DNA of 64,000 nt from Zanthoxylum bungeanum (GCA_019454045.1 SKCR01023417.1:186001-250000); one strand, 5' to 3'; numbered from the stretch's first letter, positions 21,171 to 34,036 are shown. Notes: generated by a model from the letters alone, not told the origin. Translations and numbers: made by a program.

Positions 21171-23685
21171 ATATCTTGATTCTAATAGTCCAACTATTTA
21201 ATCAACGATTTGTGGTACTATATATTATAATGATTATTATAGTCCAACTATACAATCAAATATAATTTAAATCAATTAACCTCAATTATATTGATTACTA
21301 TAGTCCAACTATAAAATCAACTATTAATTGAAATTAATTAATTCAAATATATTGATTACTATAATCCAATTATATAATCAACTATAATACAGTCCAATTG
21401 TTCTATTAAAACAACAATTTAAATATTAGTCTAACTAACATTTAATTTAACGACGAAATAATTTGAATGAGCGCGTATGGAAAGTAATTAAACGAATATT
21501 GCAAATTCAATTATTTCCTCCCACTATTTTTCGGCGAGCCTCTAACCCTCTGTCGAGTACTCGGGAAACCGTGTTTCCTAGTGGGCTAGGATCCCGTTAA
21601 ATATCACACAATCTTGACTTTGGCCAACAAATTGTATGATAATTAACTAGGTAGATCTCTAAGATCATTGGATCCAATCAAATTCCTAGATCCAGTAGGC
21701 GAACATCCAAGTCCAAAAAATATATCTTATATATGCCAATACATCCAATGTATTACCTAACATTTTTTCCTCTGAATCAACTAAGCCTTGGCTTTGGCAC
21801 AACAAACTTAGTGATCCCAGTTAAGCGCGACCCATTGACCAAGGAAAGCTTCGTAATCAATGTCGATGGACAAGAAGTGGTCTTGACTTTGGCCAACAAA
21901 CCACAACTTGGACAAGACATGTGATATGGAACAAAGCCTTCGTGATTCAAACACATCATCGACGGAAAAATGCCTTGACTTTGGCCAACAAGCCAATGCC
22001 AGTCTTGGATCTTGAGTAAGAATCACTCAATGGAAGGAAAAACGCTTAATATTTAGCGAGGGTTTTTCGCGTGCAAATTGGCAACCAATTTATTATCTTT
22101 GTTAAGGTCTCATCATCATACACCCTAAACATGCATTCTAAACACATAATAAAGCACATATGATAAAATAATAATGATATGCGGATGGATACTTTACACA
22201 TTGATCCTAGATCAAATCTCTCTCATTCCTCTCTCTCTCCTGCTAGCACAGTATTTACTTCTACCCATTACACTACACTTCTAAAGAAACCTCATTTACA
22301 TTGAGGGGAATAGGTGAGAAGAGAATACAAAGAATAAGGAGGTGATAAGGCTGGACACGCAGGTCCAATTAATAAATCAAATTTATTACAACAATTTCTA
22401 AAATTGCCCCACCCATCTAATATTCATCTGATATACATTATTCATGCATCGCAACCATGTATTCACACAAGCATGTTATCAATCAATCTAATCCAATTAA
22501 TTAATCTGATAATTAGTGATCATCTAATGTTCAAACAACGATTTGATTTTGCTCGAGTCAAACTCGTTTTGCGAACAAGTACTCAAAGTACGAATTCTTG
22601 AATTAAATTAAACTACAAAATTAAATCCAATTCAATTTGTATTTAATACTAATTCACTATTTAATTCCAAATTAAATATTACACTTTATTAACGAACCTT
22701 CACGACTTAAATTCCAAATTCAATCGTTACGGGTCTCAAAGCCCGATTAACATCTAATGTTTATTTAATTAAAGACCAATGGGCTTTTAATTAATTTCTT
22801 TAAGGCGTGGACTTTTGGTCAACTCGGGTCAAAACCAATAACCAAAATCCAATCCGGGATTTACCCAATAAGCCCAGAAATCAATTTTGGCCCATTAGGC
22901 CCAATTAAATAATTAAGGTCCATTAAGTCATAATTGGACTTTATGGATGCGGTTTTGGGCCCAATTGGATCCAACCAAATTGGCTTAAACCTAACTTGGT
23001 ACAACCAAGCCCAAAAGCCCAATTGCAACCTTTAAGGCCCAATCCAATTTAAACAAATAATTAACTTATAAAATTCCAAATTCCACAATTAATAAACCTA
23101 AGTGTAATACACAATTAATCACCCAATTAACATTTCTAAAACATCAATTAGCCTAATTAATCATGCACTTTAACATCAAATAGTATCCAACACAATTTAA
23201 TCAAAATCAAACCCATTTTCATGCTTCAATCCTTCTCGGAATTAGGGGTTTTTCAATCCGATTCGGTTTCAATCCAATTGAATTCACAATCATCATTTCC
23301 CAAATCATTTCAACTCATCCAATGAATCAAAATCAAAAAATCACCATGAATTTTTATATCACTATGAATTCGGCCAAGCCATAATTTGGGGAAAAATTAT
23401 TCAATTCAAAATTCAATCCAATTAAACCTCAAATCAAGATTACCCAATTGTTTTAAGTCATCCAATGATCAAAAAACAAAAATTACCAAGACAATTAGGG
23501 TTTATCCATTTTCGGCCAAGCCAAAGCTTTGTGGGAAAATTGATCCAATCCAATTTTCTTGAAATTGATCATGCACAACTTCAATTCAACCTCATTCAAG
23601 CATACTTAATCAAACAATTTAACCAATTCATGCTCAAATCGATTATGCCCAATTTTAAACCCTAAAAATTTCATGCTTGATATAA
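21170..23685 (-). other. X leader with both hairpin arrays
   Basis: Class II units (ATAGTCCAACTAT-like on plus) lie at 21185-21440, and class I units (CTTGACTTTGGCCAACAA on plus) at about 21610-22020. The pairing ACTAAG/CTTAGT is present at about 21780-21812, and GTGGT/ACCAC near 21865-21905. The rest, to 23685, is AT-rich leader colinear with E1 1179-2700. No gene is seen. Confidence 0.75.
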
Positions 23686-23698
23686 GCTCAAGATACCA
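23686..23698 (-). other. X primer-binding site (diverged)
   Basis: On the minus strand it reads TGGTATCTTGAGC, one base from the LTR. The first seven bases match the tRNA-Met type site; the rest has changed. Confidence 0.75.
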
Positions 23699-23699
23699 T

Positions 23700-25779
23700 T
23701 GTTGGTTTCTAATTAGGTCCCAAGAAACATCAAACAAGCATGAAACAAGTGAATACAACAAAGGAGAATGGCGGAAACATACTCACAATGAACGGATCTT
23801 GCGACGCGAAGAACACAAGCCTTCAAGCTCCTCAAAGGTCACGGCAGTAGCTCCCCTTGGTAGTGGACTACTCGGTTGTGGCTCCTTTAACTCCTCCAAG
23901 ATTCGGCCATTGATGACCTCCATTGAAGCTCCAAGCTTCAAGCTTCAAAAATTATTCCATGCTCACGAAAACGCTGCCCTATCACCTTAGGATGACTCAA
24001 GGTGTGTGCTAGCACTTTGTATTTTGCAACAAAATACTCATCTTCTTCTCACTGCTTCTCAGCAGAAAACCAGAAAATGAAGAAGGAGAGAAATGGCTCA
24101 AGGCCGTGAGAGAAGAGGAGGGAAAAAATGGGTTTCCTAGAAAACGTGAGTGATAGAGAGAGAGAAGAAAAAAAATGTTTTTATATATTTGATTTTCCCA
24201 AAAATCAAATACCAAAATCCTTTTTCCATTTACCAAAAGTCAAAAAGCAAAACAATTAATGTTTTTTCAACTACCACATCAATCAATCAATCAATCAATC
24301 AAATTCTCATATCACTCAAAGTGACATGTGATTTGACGCTTGATGTGACTAGCGATTTGACGCTTGATGTGACTTACGCGCCGCATTCAAATTCGAAATG
24401 CGAATACGCTCGCAAACACACTCGGGCACGGGTTCGCTAATTCCTAATTAACGAATTGCGACGTAATTAAATGATTATGCCTAGCGAAATCATTATTCAC
24501 GTCGCTAACGAATTAATTATAAATTAACTCGTTCACCCGAATTAAAATGTAATTTCAATTCTGCGTCGAAATCCAATTTCGTATATATATCGAATATATT
24601 ATTTTATCGATTAATTCCAAATTAATCGTTCTCTCTCTTTAATTAATATTTTATCCCAGATAAAATATCTCCGCAATTAATCCCATATTAATTTTCTCTC
24701 TCATCTAATTAATCCCATATTGATAAAGTGCGAGTCATACATCATCGATGAATCTTCAGGAAGTGACCCATGAGATCCCCGGATATGTTGGCAGTAAATA
24801 CGGTCGTCGGACTATCAGAACACGTAAGTACCTAGTACTACATTTGTACCGATTTACAAGACAAGGTAGGCTTCTAGCAAAGCGCCATGCCTACCCAATT
24901 CTCCAGAAATATCCGTATAGGAATATGTGATTTATATCAGGCGTAGTATACGTAGTATTGTGTATGTCGATCCAGTATCGGATGACCACGTGCTAGGCCT
25001 GGGGCTGGAATTGTGTCTGCCCCGTACGAAGCACATATCGGATGTCTGGTAACTAGTCTCCATAATCGGATATACATGACCTAGTCATAATATCCCGATA
25101 GCTCGAGCATTTAAGAGAACAAGTTCCGTATCCTACGCGATCATCATCTCCACTATGACTGGAGTGATACTTCCGTCTTGAAATCACACCCAACACACTA
25201 CGATTCTCAATATACCCAGAATAGGTGTACACAGAACCTGTTAAAGCCCTGGACGACCGCCACCAAAGTATATTGATTTTTGTAAGTATTAGCGGTGCAA
25301 GTCTCAGGTTAAGACCAAATTACACCTACCCTGATTTCGGACTTCCATAGACACATAGTCATACTACCAATGGAATTCCGAGGGGGTCTATCTAGAGCGA
25401 AGCTGTTTCCCGTACCATCTGTAAAACACAACCTCCTATTACACTTGTATGAGTATCCTATACCCAAATATATGAGAACTATGATGTTATGCCCTCACAA
25501 CGCGCTCAAGTGTAATACTAGTCTTTTACGCATTTATCGATGTCCAATCTCGATAATGCTCTGACTAGGGATATTTAATGATTTATCCTTCGTGGACTGA
25601 TACTGTCTCATATCATTCTCAATCCAGGAACAAATCACAGGGACCTCCTATCATTTATATATCTTGGTGATCTAATCACAAATGATAAGATTGCAATCTC
25701 CTTTGTCACATAGTTAATTTGTACAACAACACCATGATCTATACAAATAGTGACGCTATGGGTCATAATTGTCAAAACA
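23700..25779 (-). repeat. X 5' LTR (complete, 2080 bp)
   Basis: It is bounded by the primer site on the left and TGATA on the right, and is colinear with the solo LTR 13780-15870. It includes an ATCA microsatellite near 24280-24302 that varies in length among the three X LTR copies. Confidence 0.92.
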
Positions 25780-25892
25780 TGATAACCTTGCAAATCCGCT
25801 GACGAAAGCTATTTCTCAGCAGAATTTTGAGCAACCCGTATATAGTTCGGAAGTTAGACACTTGAGTGATTGACTATAGGCCAATGGGAGAT
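25780..25892 (+). other. E2 3' end, second copy, with TSD and purine tract
   Basis: It starts with TGATA (the X TSD), continues the interrupted E2 internal end and finishes with a purine tract CCAATGGGAGAT before the LTR. It differs from 15871-15984 at only a few bases. Confidence 0.85.
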
Positions 25893-27820
25893 TGTTGGAT
25901 AATTATGACCCATGGCATCACTATTTTGTAAAGAACATGGTATTCTTGTACAAGATTAACTATGTGATAAAGGAAATTGCTCTTTTATCATTTGTAATTG
26001 GATTACCTGGATATATAAATGATAAAAGTCCATATGATTAGTACCAGATTAATAAGATATGAGACAGTATTAATCCATGTAAGGTTTAATCATTAAATAT
26101 CCTTAGTCGTACATCGATAATGCGAAATAGGCTAGTATTGCGCTTGTGCGCATTATGGAAGCTTAACGGCATAGTTCTCATATATTTAAGTGTTGGATAC
26201 TTATGCAAGTGTGATATGAGGTTTTGTTTGCCGATGGTACGGGAACAGCTTCACTCTAGATAGACACCTCAGAATCCCATTGGTAGTATGACTATGTGTA
26301 TATGGGAATCCGAATCAGGGTAGGTGTATTTGGTCTTAACCTGAGACTTGCATCGCTAATACTTGCGACAATCAGTATACTTTGGTTTTGGTCATTCGGG
26401 GCTTTAACAGGTTCTGTGTAAGCCTCTTCTAGGTATACTGAGAATCGTAGTGTGTTGGGTGTGATGTCAAGATGGAAGTATCACTTCAGTCATATAGAGA
26501 TGATAATCACACAGGGATACAGAACTAGTACTCATAAATGCTATAGCTATATGGATAGTATGATTAGGTCATGATTATTTGATTAAAGAGACTAGTTGCT
26601 AGTGATCCGATATATGCTTCGTACTGGACTGACACAATTCCAGCCCCAGGCCTAGCATGTGACATCCGATATTGGATTGTAATACGCAATACAATGTATA
26701 TTACGCCTGATACAGATTATATATATTCCATGTTAAATATATTTCTGGAGATTTGGGTTGGCATGATGCTTTGCTAGAAGCCAACCATGTCTTGTAAATC
26801 GGTAAGAACGTGGTACTGGGTATGCACGTGTTCGGATAGTCCGATGACCGTATTTACTGCCAACATATCCAGGAATCTCTTTGGTCGCTTCTCAAAGATT
26901 CACCGATGATATTTGACTCGAACAGAATTAATCTGGGATTATTTATGAAGAGAAAATTAATCTGGAATTAATTACGGCAAGAATTAATCTGGGATTAATT
27001 ATCTGAGAAAGAATTAATCTGGGATTTATTACGTCGAGAATTTATCTGGGATTAAATTCGTCGAGAGGAGAGAACGCGATTAATTTGGAATTAATTGGCA
27101 AAGTAAATTTAATAGTGAAATTAGATTTTACAATTTAATTTCATTAATTGGGATAAAATAATATATTAGATATATTAATTGAAATTGGATTTCAATACGG
27201 AATTAAAATTAAATTTTAATTCAAGCAAACGAATTAATTTGGAATTAATTCGTAAGCGACTTTCGTAATAATTTTACTAGGTATTATTATTTAATTAAAT
27301 TAGATTTAATTACATAGCGACGGAAAATTCGTTTAGTCGGATTAAACGAACTGGGCCCAAAGTGTGTTGAGTAAGCCAACTCAAATTTTGAATTTAAAGT
27401 AGTGGGACCCACTTTACTTGCATCAACCTTTTGACACTTGATGTGAGTAGTTGGCTACATTTAATTGTGATGGAAGTGGTTTGAAAAGTAATTGGATTAT
27501 TTTAAAAACACACACTAACCAAGTCAACACATTATTCACCCATCTCTCTCATTTCTCTCTACATGGTCGATTTTTACTTTCTCTTGGAGAGAAAATTTTG
27601 CTTCCATTTTTGGACAAAGCTAGCACTTTGGGAGTCAATTAAAGGAGATAGGGAAACTCACCCTTGAGTTTGGAATTCAAATCAAAGGCTTGGAGCTTCC
27701 AACAAAGAAGAAAAAGTCTTGAACTTCATCCGATCAAAGTGAGTATTTCCGCAACTTTCTTTGTTTTATTCACACACAAATCACCTTAGAGATCCTTGGC
27801 ATGTTCTAGGAACACTAACA
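25893..27820 (+). repeat. E2 3' LTR (complete, 1928 bp)
   Basis: It starts TGTTGGATAATTATGACC and ends ACTAACA, matching the E4 and E5 LTR subtype. The block 26925-27090 carries tandem AATTAATC/GATTAATT units with TGG spacers. A hairpin near 27331-27353 pairs TTCGTTTAGT with ATTAAACGAA. Confidence 0.9.
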
Positions 27821-28575
27821 GTAAATGGAAGCCCACGAAATTTGGAGGATTTTGTGCAAAAGGGACGATTTTGTCATTTTGGGAAAAATTACCTCTTTGT
27901 TGACTTTTTGAGGTTTTCATTGATTTGTTGACTTAGTTAGGTCATTTGTAACTAAGTTAGCTAAGTCATTTAGTTAATTGGATTAGAACTAAGTTAGTTA
28001 GTTAAAGGACCTATTAGGCATTCTTTAGAAAAGATGCCCCTTTTGTTGACTTTTTCTTTTTGATCTTTTTGCCACTTGCATAAACATCTTGGTGGGGATA
28101 TTTGTAATATTTAGTAAATGACAACTTAGGGCTTTAGCTTTATATAGCCATTGGGTAGTTTTAGGACCTTTTGGTCTTTTTACCTTTTGAAAGACATTTT
28201 AGTAAATTTGCATTATCCTATATATTGTAAACATTGTCTTCTCCAATAAAAAAAACTTGCAAATTCGAATTTCTTCAAAGAAAAATGGCTATGGCCGAAT
28301 TTCAAGCTTAAGGGAGGGATTCCCCTTTGTTTCAGCTTTCACTTATCTAAGGCGTGGCAACCTTGGTGGCGTCTCCGTGCTAGCGGAACACTGCAAGGAA
28401 TCATCTTAAGGGTTCTCAAAGACAAGTTCTTTGTGGGTATTCTTTGTGGCCTTTGAAGGGTTTTGTTCCTACAAAAACGAATTTGTGGTGCTTGGGGTTC
28501 TATCCTTTGCGAGGGGTTTGCTTGGCCTTAAACATCCAAGTGAATTACGCGTCAAGGAATCTTCTCGAGTCCAGT
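27821..28575. other. Unassigned sequence with possible TATA and AATAAA signals
   Basis: No ORF or known domain. A TTTATATAG motif near 28138 and an AATAAA near 28247 are spaced like the promoter and poly(A) signal of a plant LTR, so this may be the remnant of another LTR. I could not identify its ends. Confidence 0.3.
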
Positions 28576-30227
28576 AGAATTATGGTCCTTAGACTTGAGA
28601 TACCACATTGGATATATGAGTTATCCTATACACTTTGATGGCAGTCACGTACCAACCTATTTAGGTTATACCTCCGCATGTTCATTGGGTGTGGACTGAT
28701 GCTTATGATATCTGATGTATATCAATATAGAATCCGCCAGTCCTTTGTACAGGATATAGGTATCTTGCACGTGTTTGCGATCTAGTAAATCCATAGTCGT
28801 GGTACACTGCGGAAGTGAGTTCCTAGTGTTATTTATAGATCGTAAATTTGTAAGTCAACTATATTATACCTTAGGTATTTGACGTTCTCATCTATATACC
28901 CGATATAGTATGGATAGCCTGTGACAGAAGGATTATAGTTGTCATAATTTTACGAGTGGGTGAATTATGGACACGAAATTGGATTTCTTGACAGATATAC
29001 CTGAATTTAGAGAGTCTCACAATATAAAGTGCACTCGTCGAGCACTTGGGCAACGCATTATGAATAATATTGATTATTCATAATATATTATCTGATTAAA
29101 TTAGTTAATTTGAATCGTTTAATCGGTAAATGAAAATTCACATGCAAGGGTAATTTTGGTCATTCTAATATATATTTTATTTGATACATGATTAGATTAG
29201 ATTCAAATTAATTGATAAATATTTTGATGACATATGTAAAGTAAGAATTATTGTCATGTTTTTGAATTTTTATTATTTAGTTTAAATGTGTAAAGTGTTA
29301 GTTTTTTATTTAATATATATTAAGGTAATATATGGTTAAAATTCCATGTGTCACACTTTTTATCAAGTCTTTTTAATTGATTTAAAATTATTTTTTTGTT
29401 GACCTTTTTACCCCCAACTAACACCACTTTCATGAATAAAATGAAAAAATCTTTTCTCTTTCTTCATGGGTAGATGTTGCACGAAATTTACTCCATTTTT
29501 TAGAGCTTCCAAAGTTTATTTTGAGAGAAAAGAAAAAAAGTGATTAAACCAAGAAAAAGCTTAAGGATTTTTGAAGATTTATGAGGTAATCTTTATTTCC
29601 TTTAGCTAGAAAATATGTTTTTTTGGTTCTTGGTTTTCTAGAATTGTTCTAGAGTATCTTTTAGTCTTAAATTTTGGGCTTTTTGATTTGGATGATGGAT
29701 TGAGTGACTTTAAGCATGTGTAGATATACTTTGAATTTAATTTGTGTAATTTGTGTTCAATTTATTTTTGGACAACTTGATTGTCATAATAGAGTGTAAT
29801 GATCACTCTTGTTATGCCTAGAATTGTTCTAGAGTTCTTCATTAGTGGTGACTTTGATTTGGTGTAAGATTAATTTGATTAGTCTTGAGAAAATTAGATT
29901 TAAAGCATGAAAAATGATAATTTTTGCTCACTTCTTAGGCCTGGAAAATCTGGAAAATTTTTGATGAAAAATATGTTATTTGGATGTGTATTCGATGTTA
30001 GCATAATTTTCGAAAATTATTTCGAAGTGAAAATATACGAAAACGGAAAAAATAGCGTTATTGGGTGAAATTCGAGCTAATCAGATAAACGTTGTCCAAA
30101 CAGTGAATTCGTCACTGTTTGGGCAGCCCATGGACTGACCAAATACTGTCGGGACTGACCTAGGCAGTTCCATGTGGTTTCGATTGGTTCGTTCAGCCGA
30201 AAATGCGTATGTCTTTTGCGGAAAATC

Positions 30228-30258
30228 CACTACAAGAATTATGGCTTTTAGCGTCCAA
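30228..30258 (+). repeat. CACTA left terminal inverted repeat
   Basis: It starts CACTACAAGAATTATGG and matches the inverse of 32228-32258 at about 25 of 31 positions. Confidence 0.82.
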
Positions 30259-30685
30259 CAATTTAGCGTCAAAATTTATTTCGACGGTAAAAATCACTTT
30301 TAGCGTCGTAATTAATATTCGACGCCAAATATCAAGATTTTAGCAACGAAAATAATTTTCGACGCCAAATATTCAACTTTTTTCGTCGAAAACACTTAAC
30401 GACACTAAAAGTACTATTATAGCGTCGAATAATTTTCGATGCTAATTTATTTTACTATTCCAATAATTTTTGGCGCTAAATGTTATACTTTTAGCGTCAC
30501 AAATATTAGTCGACGCCAAAAACTAGATATTTAGCGTCGACTAAGTAGCGTCGCTTAAGATTTATGAAGATTCCACCGACAATCCTTTAATCTTTAGCGT
30601 CTAAATTTATGTCGACGCTAAAAATCGGACATTTAGTTAACATTTTTATTTTATACTTATTTTTACTCGGTTTCTATTCATGTAG

Positions 30686-31704
30686 GAGTGGTTCGACTTC
30701 GATCTAACCAAAGTGAATGTCCAACAATATATTGACTACCACATGGGGAAAAGTTATAAAGATTATAGGACAAAAGTCCTGAAACCAATATTCGACGAAC
30801 ATGGACCTTCAGATGCTCCACAAGACAAGCCTGATTTTATAGAGGAGCAAGACTGGACATTCTTATGTGAGCTTTGGTCTAGCAAAAAACACGAGGTAAA
30901 TTTTGAAATAAACGGAAATTTATAATTGTCTTTGTTTTCGGTACTTACAGTGTTGGTAAATGCAGGATAAATGTCACACAAATGCGGAAAATCGAAGTCA
31001 CTTGCGTTTTAACCATCGTGGAGGTTCGAAGCCATTTATCCAACATCGTGCCGAACATTCTGAGGTAAATATATCCTAATGTAAAATTTAACAGTTCATT
31101 GTTTTCACTAATGTGAAATAATATTGAATTTATTTTCTATTTATAACAGAGTAGCACATGTGAGGTGCAATCATTTCCAGATTTTTTCCGTGTGACACAT
31201 TACAATGAGAGAAACAAATGGATAAATGAAGAAGCCGAACGCTGCTATGTAAGTTTCAGTTTTTAAAATAAAATAATTAATATTATATATGTTAATTTTT
31301 TTTCTCAAATTCTAATATTAACTTATTTTTTGAAACATAACGAAATGATGGAACTCCAACATCAAACTCAGGAGACAGGGTCCGACCCGATACCATATGA
31401 GCATTTGTCGCAATTGGTTTTCAAGAATCAGACAGCTTACAACGTTGGCCTTGGCACTCGTAAGAAGCCGACGTCATATGGACGCAATACTGTTAATTCG
31501 GAAAATGCCTCTCTTCGAGATGAGTTAGCCACCACCCGAGACGAGCTGAAGCAGACTAAGGACGAGCTACAACAGGTCAAGCTGGACCACGAGAAGAAGA
31601 TGGAGCAGTTAGAACAGAAAATGCTCCATTTCCGTCAGATGTTGGAGGCCTCAATCAGTCAGGGTGCATCGGGCTCGAGCGTCCCCCCATCACAGCAGCA
31701 ATAA
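30686..31704 (+). pseudogene. Ptta/En/Spm family accessory transposon protein, four exons, probably splice-defective
   Basis: Four in-frame blocks can be read: 30686-30895 (70 codons, starts EWFDFDL), 30966-31064 (33 codons, DKCHTNAENRS), 31150-31248 (33 codons, ends EEAERCY) and 31339-31704 (121 codons to a stop). The order matches plant transposase-associated proteins: the WTFLCELW box, the NxxNRSHL...GGSKPF box, the THYN...W.NEEAE box, then a C-terminal coiled coil (heptad-like ELKQTKDELQQVK). Introns 1-3 have GT donors and the first two have AG acceptors. The third acceptor reads CAT (31336-31338) where CAG would give a perfect phase-0 join. The 5' exon is not identified. Role: DNA-binding or accessory factor of CACTA elements (family knowledge). 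Confidence 0.72.
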
Positions 31705-32227
31705 ATTTTATATTTGGTTTTGTATAAACATTTTGAACAAATAGTTTTAATATAATATGTTTTTTTTCTAAAAAAAATTTCAATATAATAATTATTATAA
31801 TATTTCGTAATTCTGGTATTAATCATAAATTTTTTTCAATTAAATTAATTATTTTAGACCAAAAAGAAGTAAATTTATAATTTTTTTTAAAAAAAAAAAT
31901 TTTTCGACGCTAATAGTTACAAAAAAATCGCCGCTGTAAGTATACAGATATTACTTTTTTAATATACTCTAGCGTCGACACCTTTCGACGCTAAAAGTCA
32001 AAATTTTAGCGTTTAATTATTTCGCCGCCAAATATATCCTATAGCGTCAGAAAATTAAGTTTAGCGTCAAAATAAATTGGACGCAAAATATAATTTTTAG
32101 CATCGCATTTATTTATTTCGACGCTAAAAGTTATTCTCGTCGACATTTCGGCGTCCAATTTTTACGTCTAATTTTTTCGACGCTAATAGATTTTGCGTCG
32201 AAACTATGACTTTTGGCGTCGATGTAT

Positions 32228-32258
32228 TTCGACGCTAAATGGTATAATTTTTGTAGTG
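32228..32258 (-). repeat. CACTA right terminal inverted repeat
   Basis: It ends TTTTTGTAGTG on plus, the inverse of the left end. Confidence 0.82.
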
Positions 32259-32440
32259 TCGTTTTAGTCAAAGTTTCGTGTGTTTTCACAATTAATTATG
32301 TCGTTATATGATATCGAATAATATGTTTATGTGAAATATGAATAAATTATAGATATATGATATAAAATCATTTAACCGGTAACTTAAAATTTTAAAATTA
32401 CAATTTCTCCCAAATCGTGCTTCCGCTGCGTATGACTCCA

Positions 32441-34036
32441 ACACTGACTCGGATCGAGCCACTAACATCAGCTGTCTATTGAGAGTATTTTCACTTTTCA
32501 GTTCCCTTCATGATTTCCACGCTGGTGTGTTAATAGCACTCTGGTCTCAATCTCATACCATGCATAATGTTTTTTTACATTCCAATTTCCACATGCTCAA
32601 GAATTATTTGATAAACAATTTACTAGATTGATGATAAATTTAATAAATACCCGATTTAGCAATTTTGACCATGTCTAGTTCGGTAACCATCAAAGTAAAT
32701 TGTATGGAATTTTCTTCAACCTTGTTCATTAGTAATTTGGAAGAAAATTTGACGTTTAATACTAAAACATATTAGTTTAACAAGTTTAAGAAATAATATT
32801 TAATCATGGAGATACGGCGAATATTTTAACGGGATATTTAGAACAAGCAAATCTACAAGTAGGACCCAAATTTGACTTTATATCTCAAAGCTTATTGTTA
32901 ATCTTCTTTCAGTCAAAAGAGGAAGTATCGCAATGGTATTGTGATCTAAGAGTAATTATATGCTCACATAATTGGACATATAAACACAAAAAAATGTAAA
33001 AAAATAAATAAATTTCATTATAGGATAAAATTATTTTTTGTTTCTATTCTATTATATGCACAATTATATATAAAAATATGTGCATATATCATTTTTCGTT
33101 ATCTAATCAATTTGGAAATATCCAAAGAATCCAAAAGATGTGAAATATTGAAAGGACCACGGATTAAAAGTAGAACATATTCTTCATATCATTCAAAGAT
33201 TCAAATTTTGGAAAAGATAATTTTTTTTATTTTTTTTTTAGTTTGAAAGTCAAGAAACTTTAGACCTTCCTCAACCCACCAAAACCAAATTGAGTCAAAA
33301 GAAATTTGTCACATAGATTATGGGATCGAATCCAATCAGATTATGGCATCGAATTCGATCATCGTTTGAGTTGTTCTAAGCCAAGTGGGTTAGGCCTTAA
33401 CTATCCCACTAAAATATTTGATTAATTTGTTTACTCAAAATGGCTTCTGCGTTGACACCGAGAGTACATGCAATCAAATCTACGCCGAGGTTTCTTCTCC
33501 AGTCATTTGAATACGCATGCAGTTGAGCGAGGATTTGCCATTTTTCCACAATAATTAGGTAAATTATGATTAAGCTGAGTTTTGTTTTTTTTATTTATGT
33601 TACTGCCAAAGCAAAACACCTCCCAAAGAGAAGAATTTGAATTCAGTATTGAATTTACTTGTATTAAATTTTTTACAATTTTCTACCATACGCTCTTTAA
33701 TAGTAATGTACGGTTAAAATTCAATTACTTTTAAATCATTATCTAATAATTGTTGGGGAATGACGTGATGATCTAGTTTTTTTTAGGCGTGTATGACACT
33801 TTCTTAGAGTAATATTTGCCTCCACTATATGTTGTAATGGTTGCATGATAAATATATTTTAAGATATAATAAAAAAATTAGAGATACAACACAATATCAG
33901 TTGGATCTCTACTTGAGAACTTGATATATGAAATTTTTTATATTTAATGAATCATTTACGTGCTCTATATATAGGCAACCAAGATTTGCCTCCAAAAAAT
34001 ATATTTTTTAGTCATGCTTTTCAGAACAAGCGTCTA
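32441..34036. other. AT-rich intergenic stretch without recognisable feature
   Basis: No ORF of note, no LTR end and no domain on either strand. It contains A/T homopolymer runs (for example near 33215-33240). Confidence 0.5.

Larger units (their letters stand above)
16311..25779 (-). mobile_element. X: Ty1/copia retrotransposon, family A, minus strand, clipped 3' LTR
   Basis: In its own orientation: 5' LTR 25779-23700, primer site, leader, gag, pol, purine tract and a 3' LTR 18091-16311 that lacks its last ~309 bp. The missing end was lost at the duplication junction CAAGTGTG. TSD TGATA is present on the right. The LTR subtype matches E1 better than E2, E4 or E5. Confidence 0.88.
9090..27820 (+). 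mobile_element. E2: Ty1/copia retrotransposon, family A, host of E1 and X
   Basis: Leader sequence resumes at 9090 after E1. Gag and pol remnants follow to about 13779, where minus-strand X is inserted with TSD TGATA. The E2 3' end and LTR start appear twice (15871-16318 and 25780 onward) because of a tandem duplication. The complete 3' LTR is 25893-27820 (1928 bp), ending ACTAACA. The predicted TSD after it is GTAAA (27821-27825). The 5' LTR is off-window to the left. Confidence 0.88.
30228..32258 (+). mobile_element. CACTA (En/Spm-like) transposon, 2031 bp, non-autonomous
   Basis: The ends are CACTACAAGAATTATGG and, inverted, CACTACAAAAATTATACC. The similarity continues to about 31 bp. Both subterminal regions (30240-30660 and 31900-32245) are packed with TTTAGCGTC and GACGCTAAA in both orientations, about two dozen GCGTC cores by my count, the usual arrangement of transposase-binding repeats. 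The only gene is of the Ptta/En/Spm (Transposase_24-like) type; no catalytic transposase is present. I do not see a matching 3-bp target duplication (ATC left, TCG right). Confidence 0.87.
28576..32440 (+). repeat. Decayed LTR related to family B, split by the CACTA element
   Basis: 28576-28770 resembles the reverse of 45650-45850 (TTAGACTTGAGAT, GGCAGTCACGT and GGGTGT segments in the same order). 28860-29030 resembles the reverse of 45340-45560 (CGAAATTGGATTT-like, GTGACAGAAGGATTATA-like). The far end near 32410-32435 has CTTCCGCTGCGT as in the B LTR end. No internal domain follows, so it is likely a solo or truncated LTR. Exact ends are not visible. Confidence 0.55.

Noticed and set aside
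27821..28575. Host gene with promoter and poly(A) signal
   Set aside because: Only 110 bp separates the TATA-like and AATAAA motifs and no ORF or splice pattern is present; an LTR remnant is more likely.
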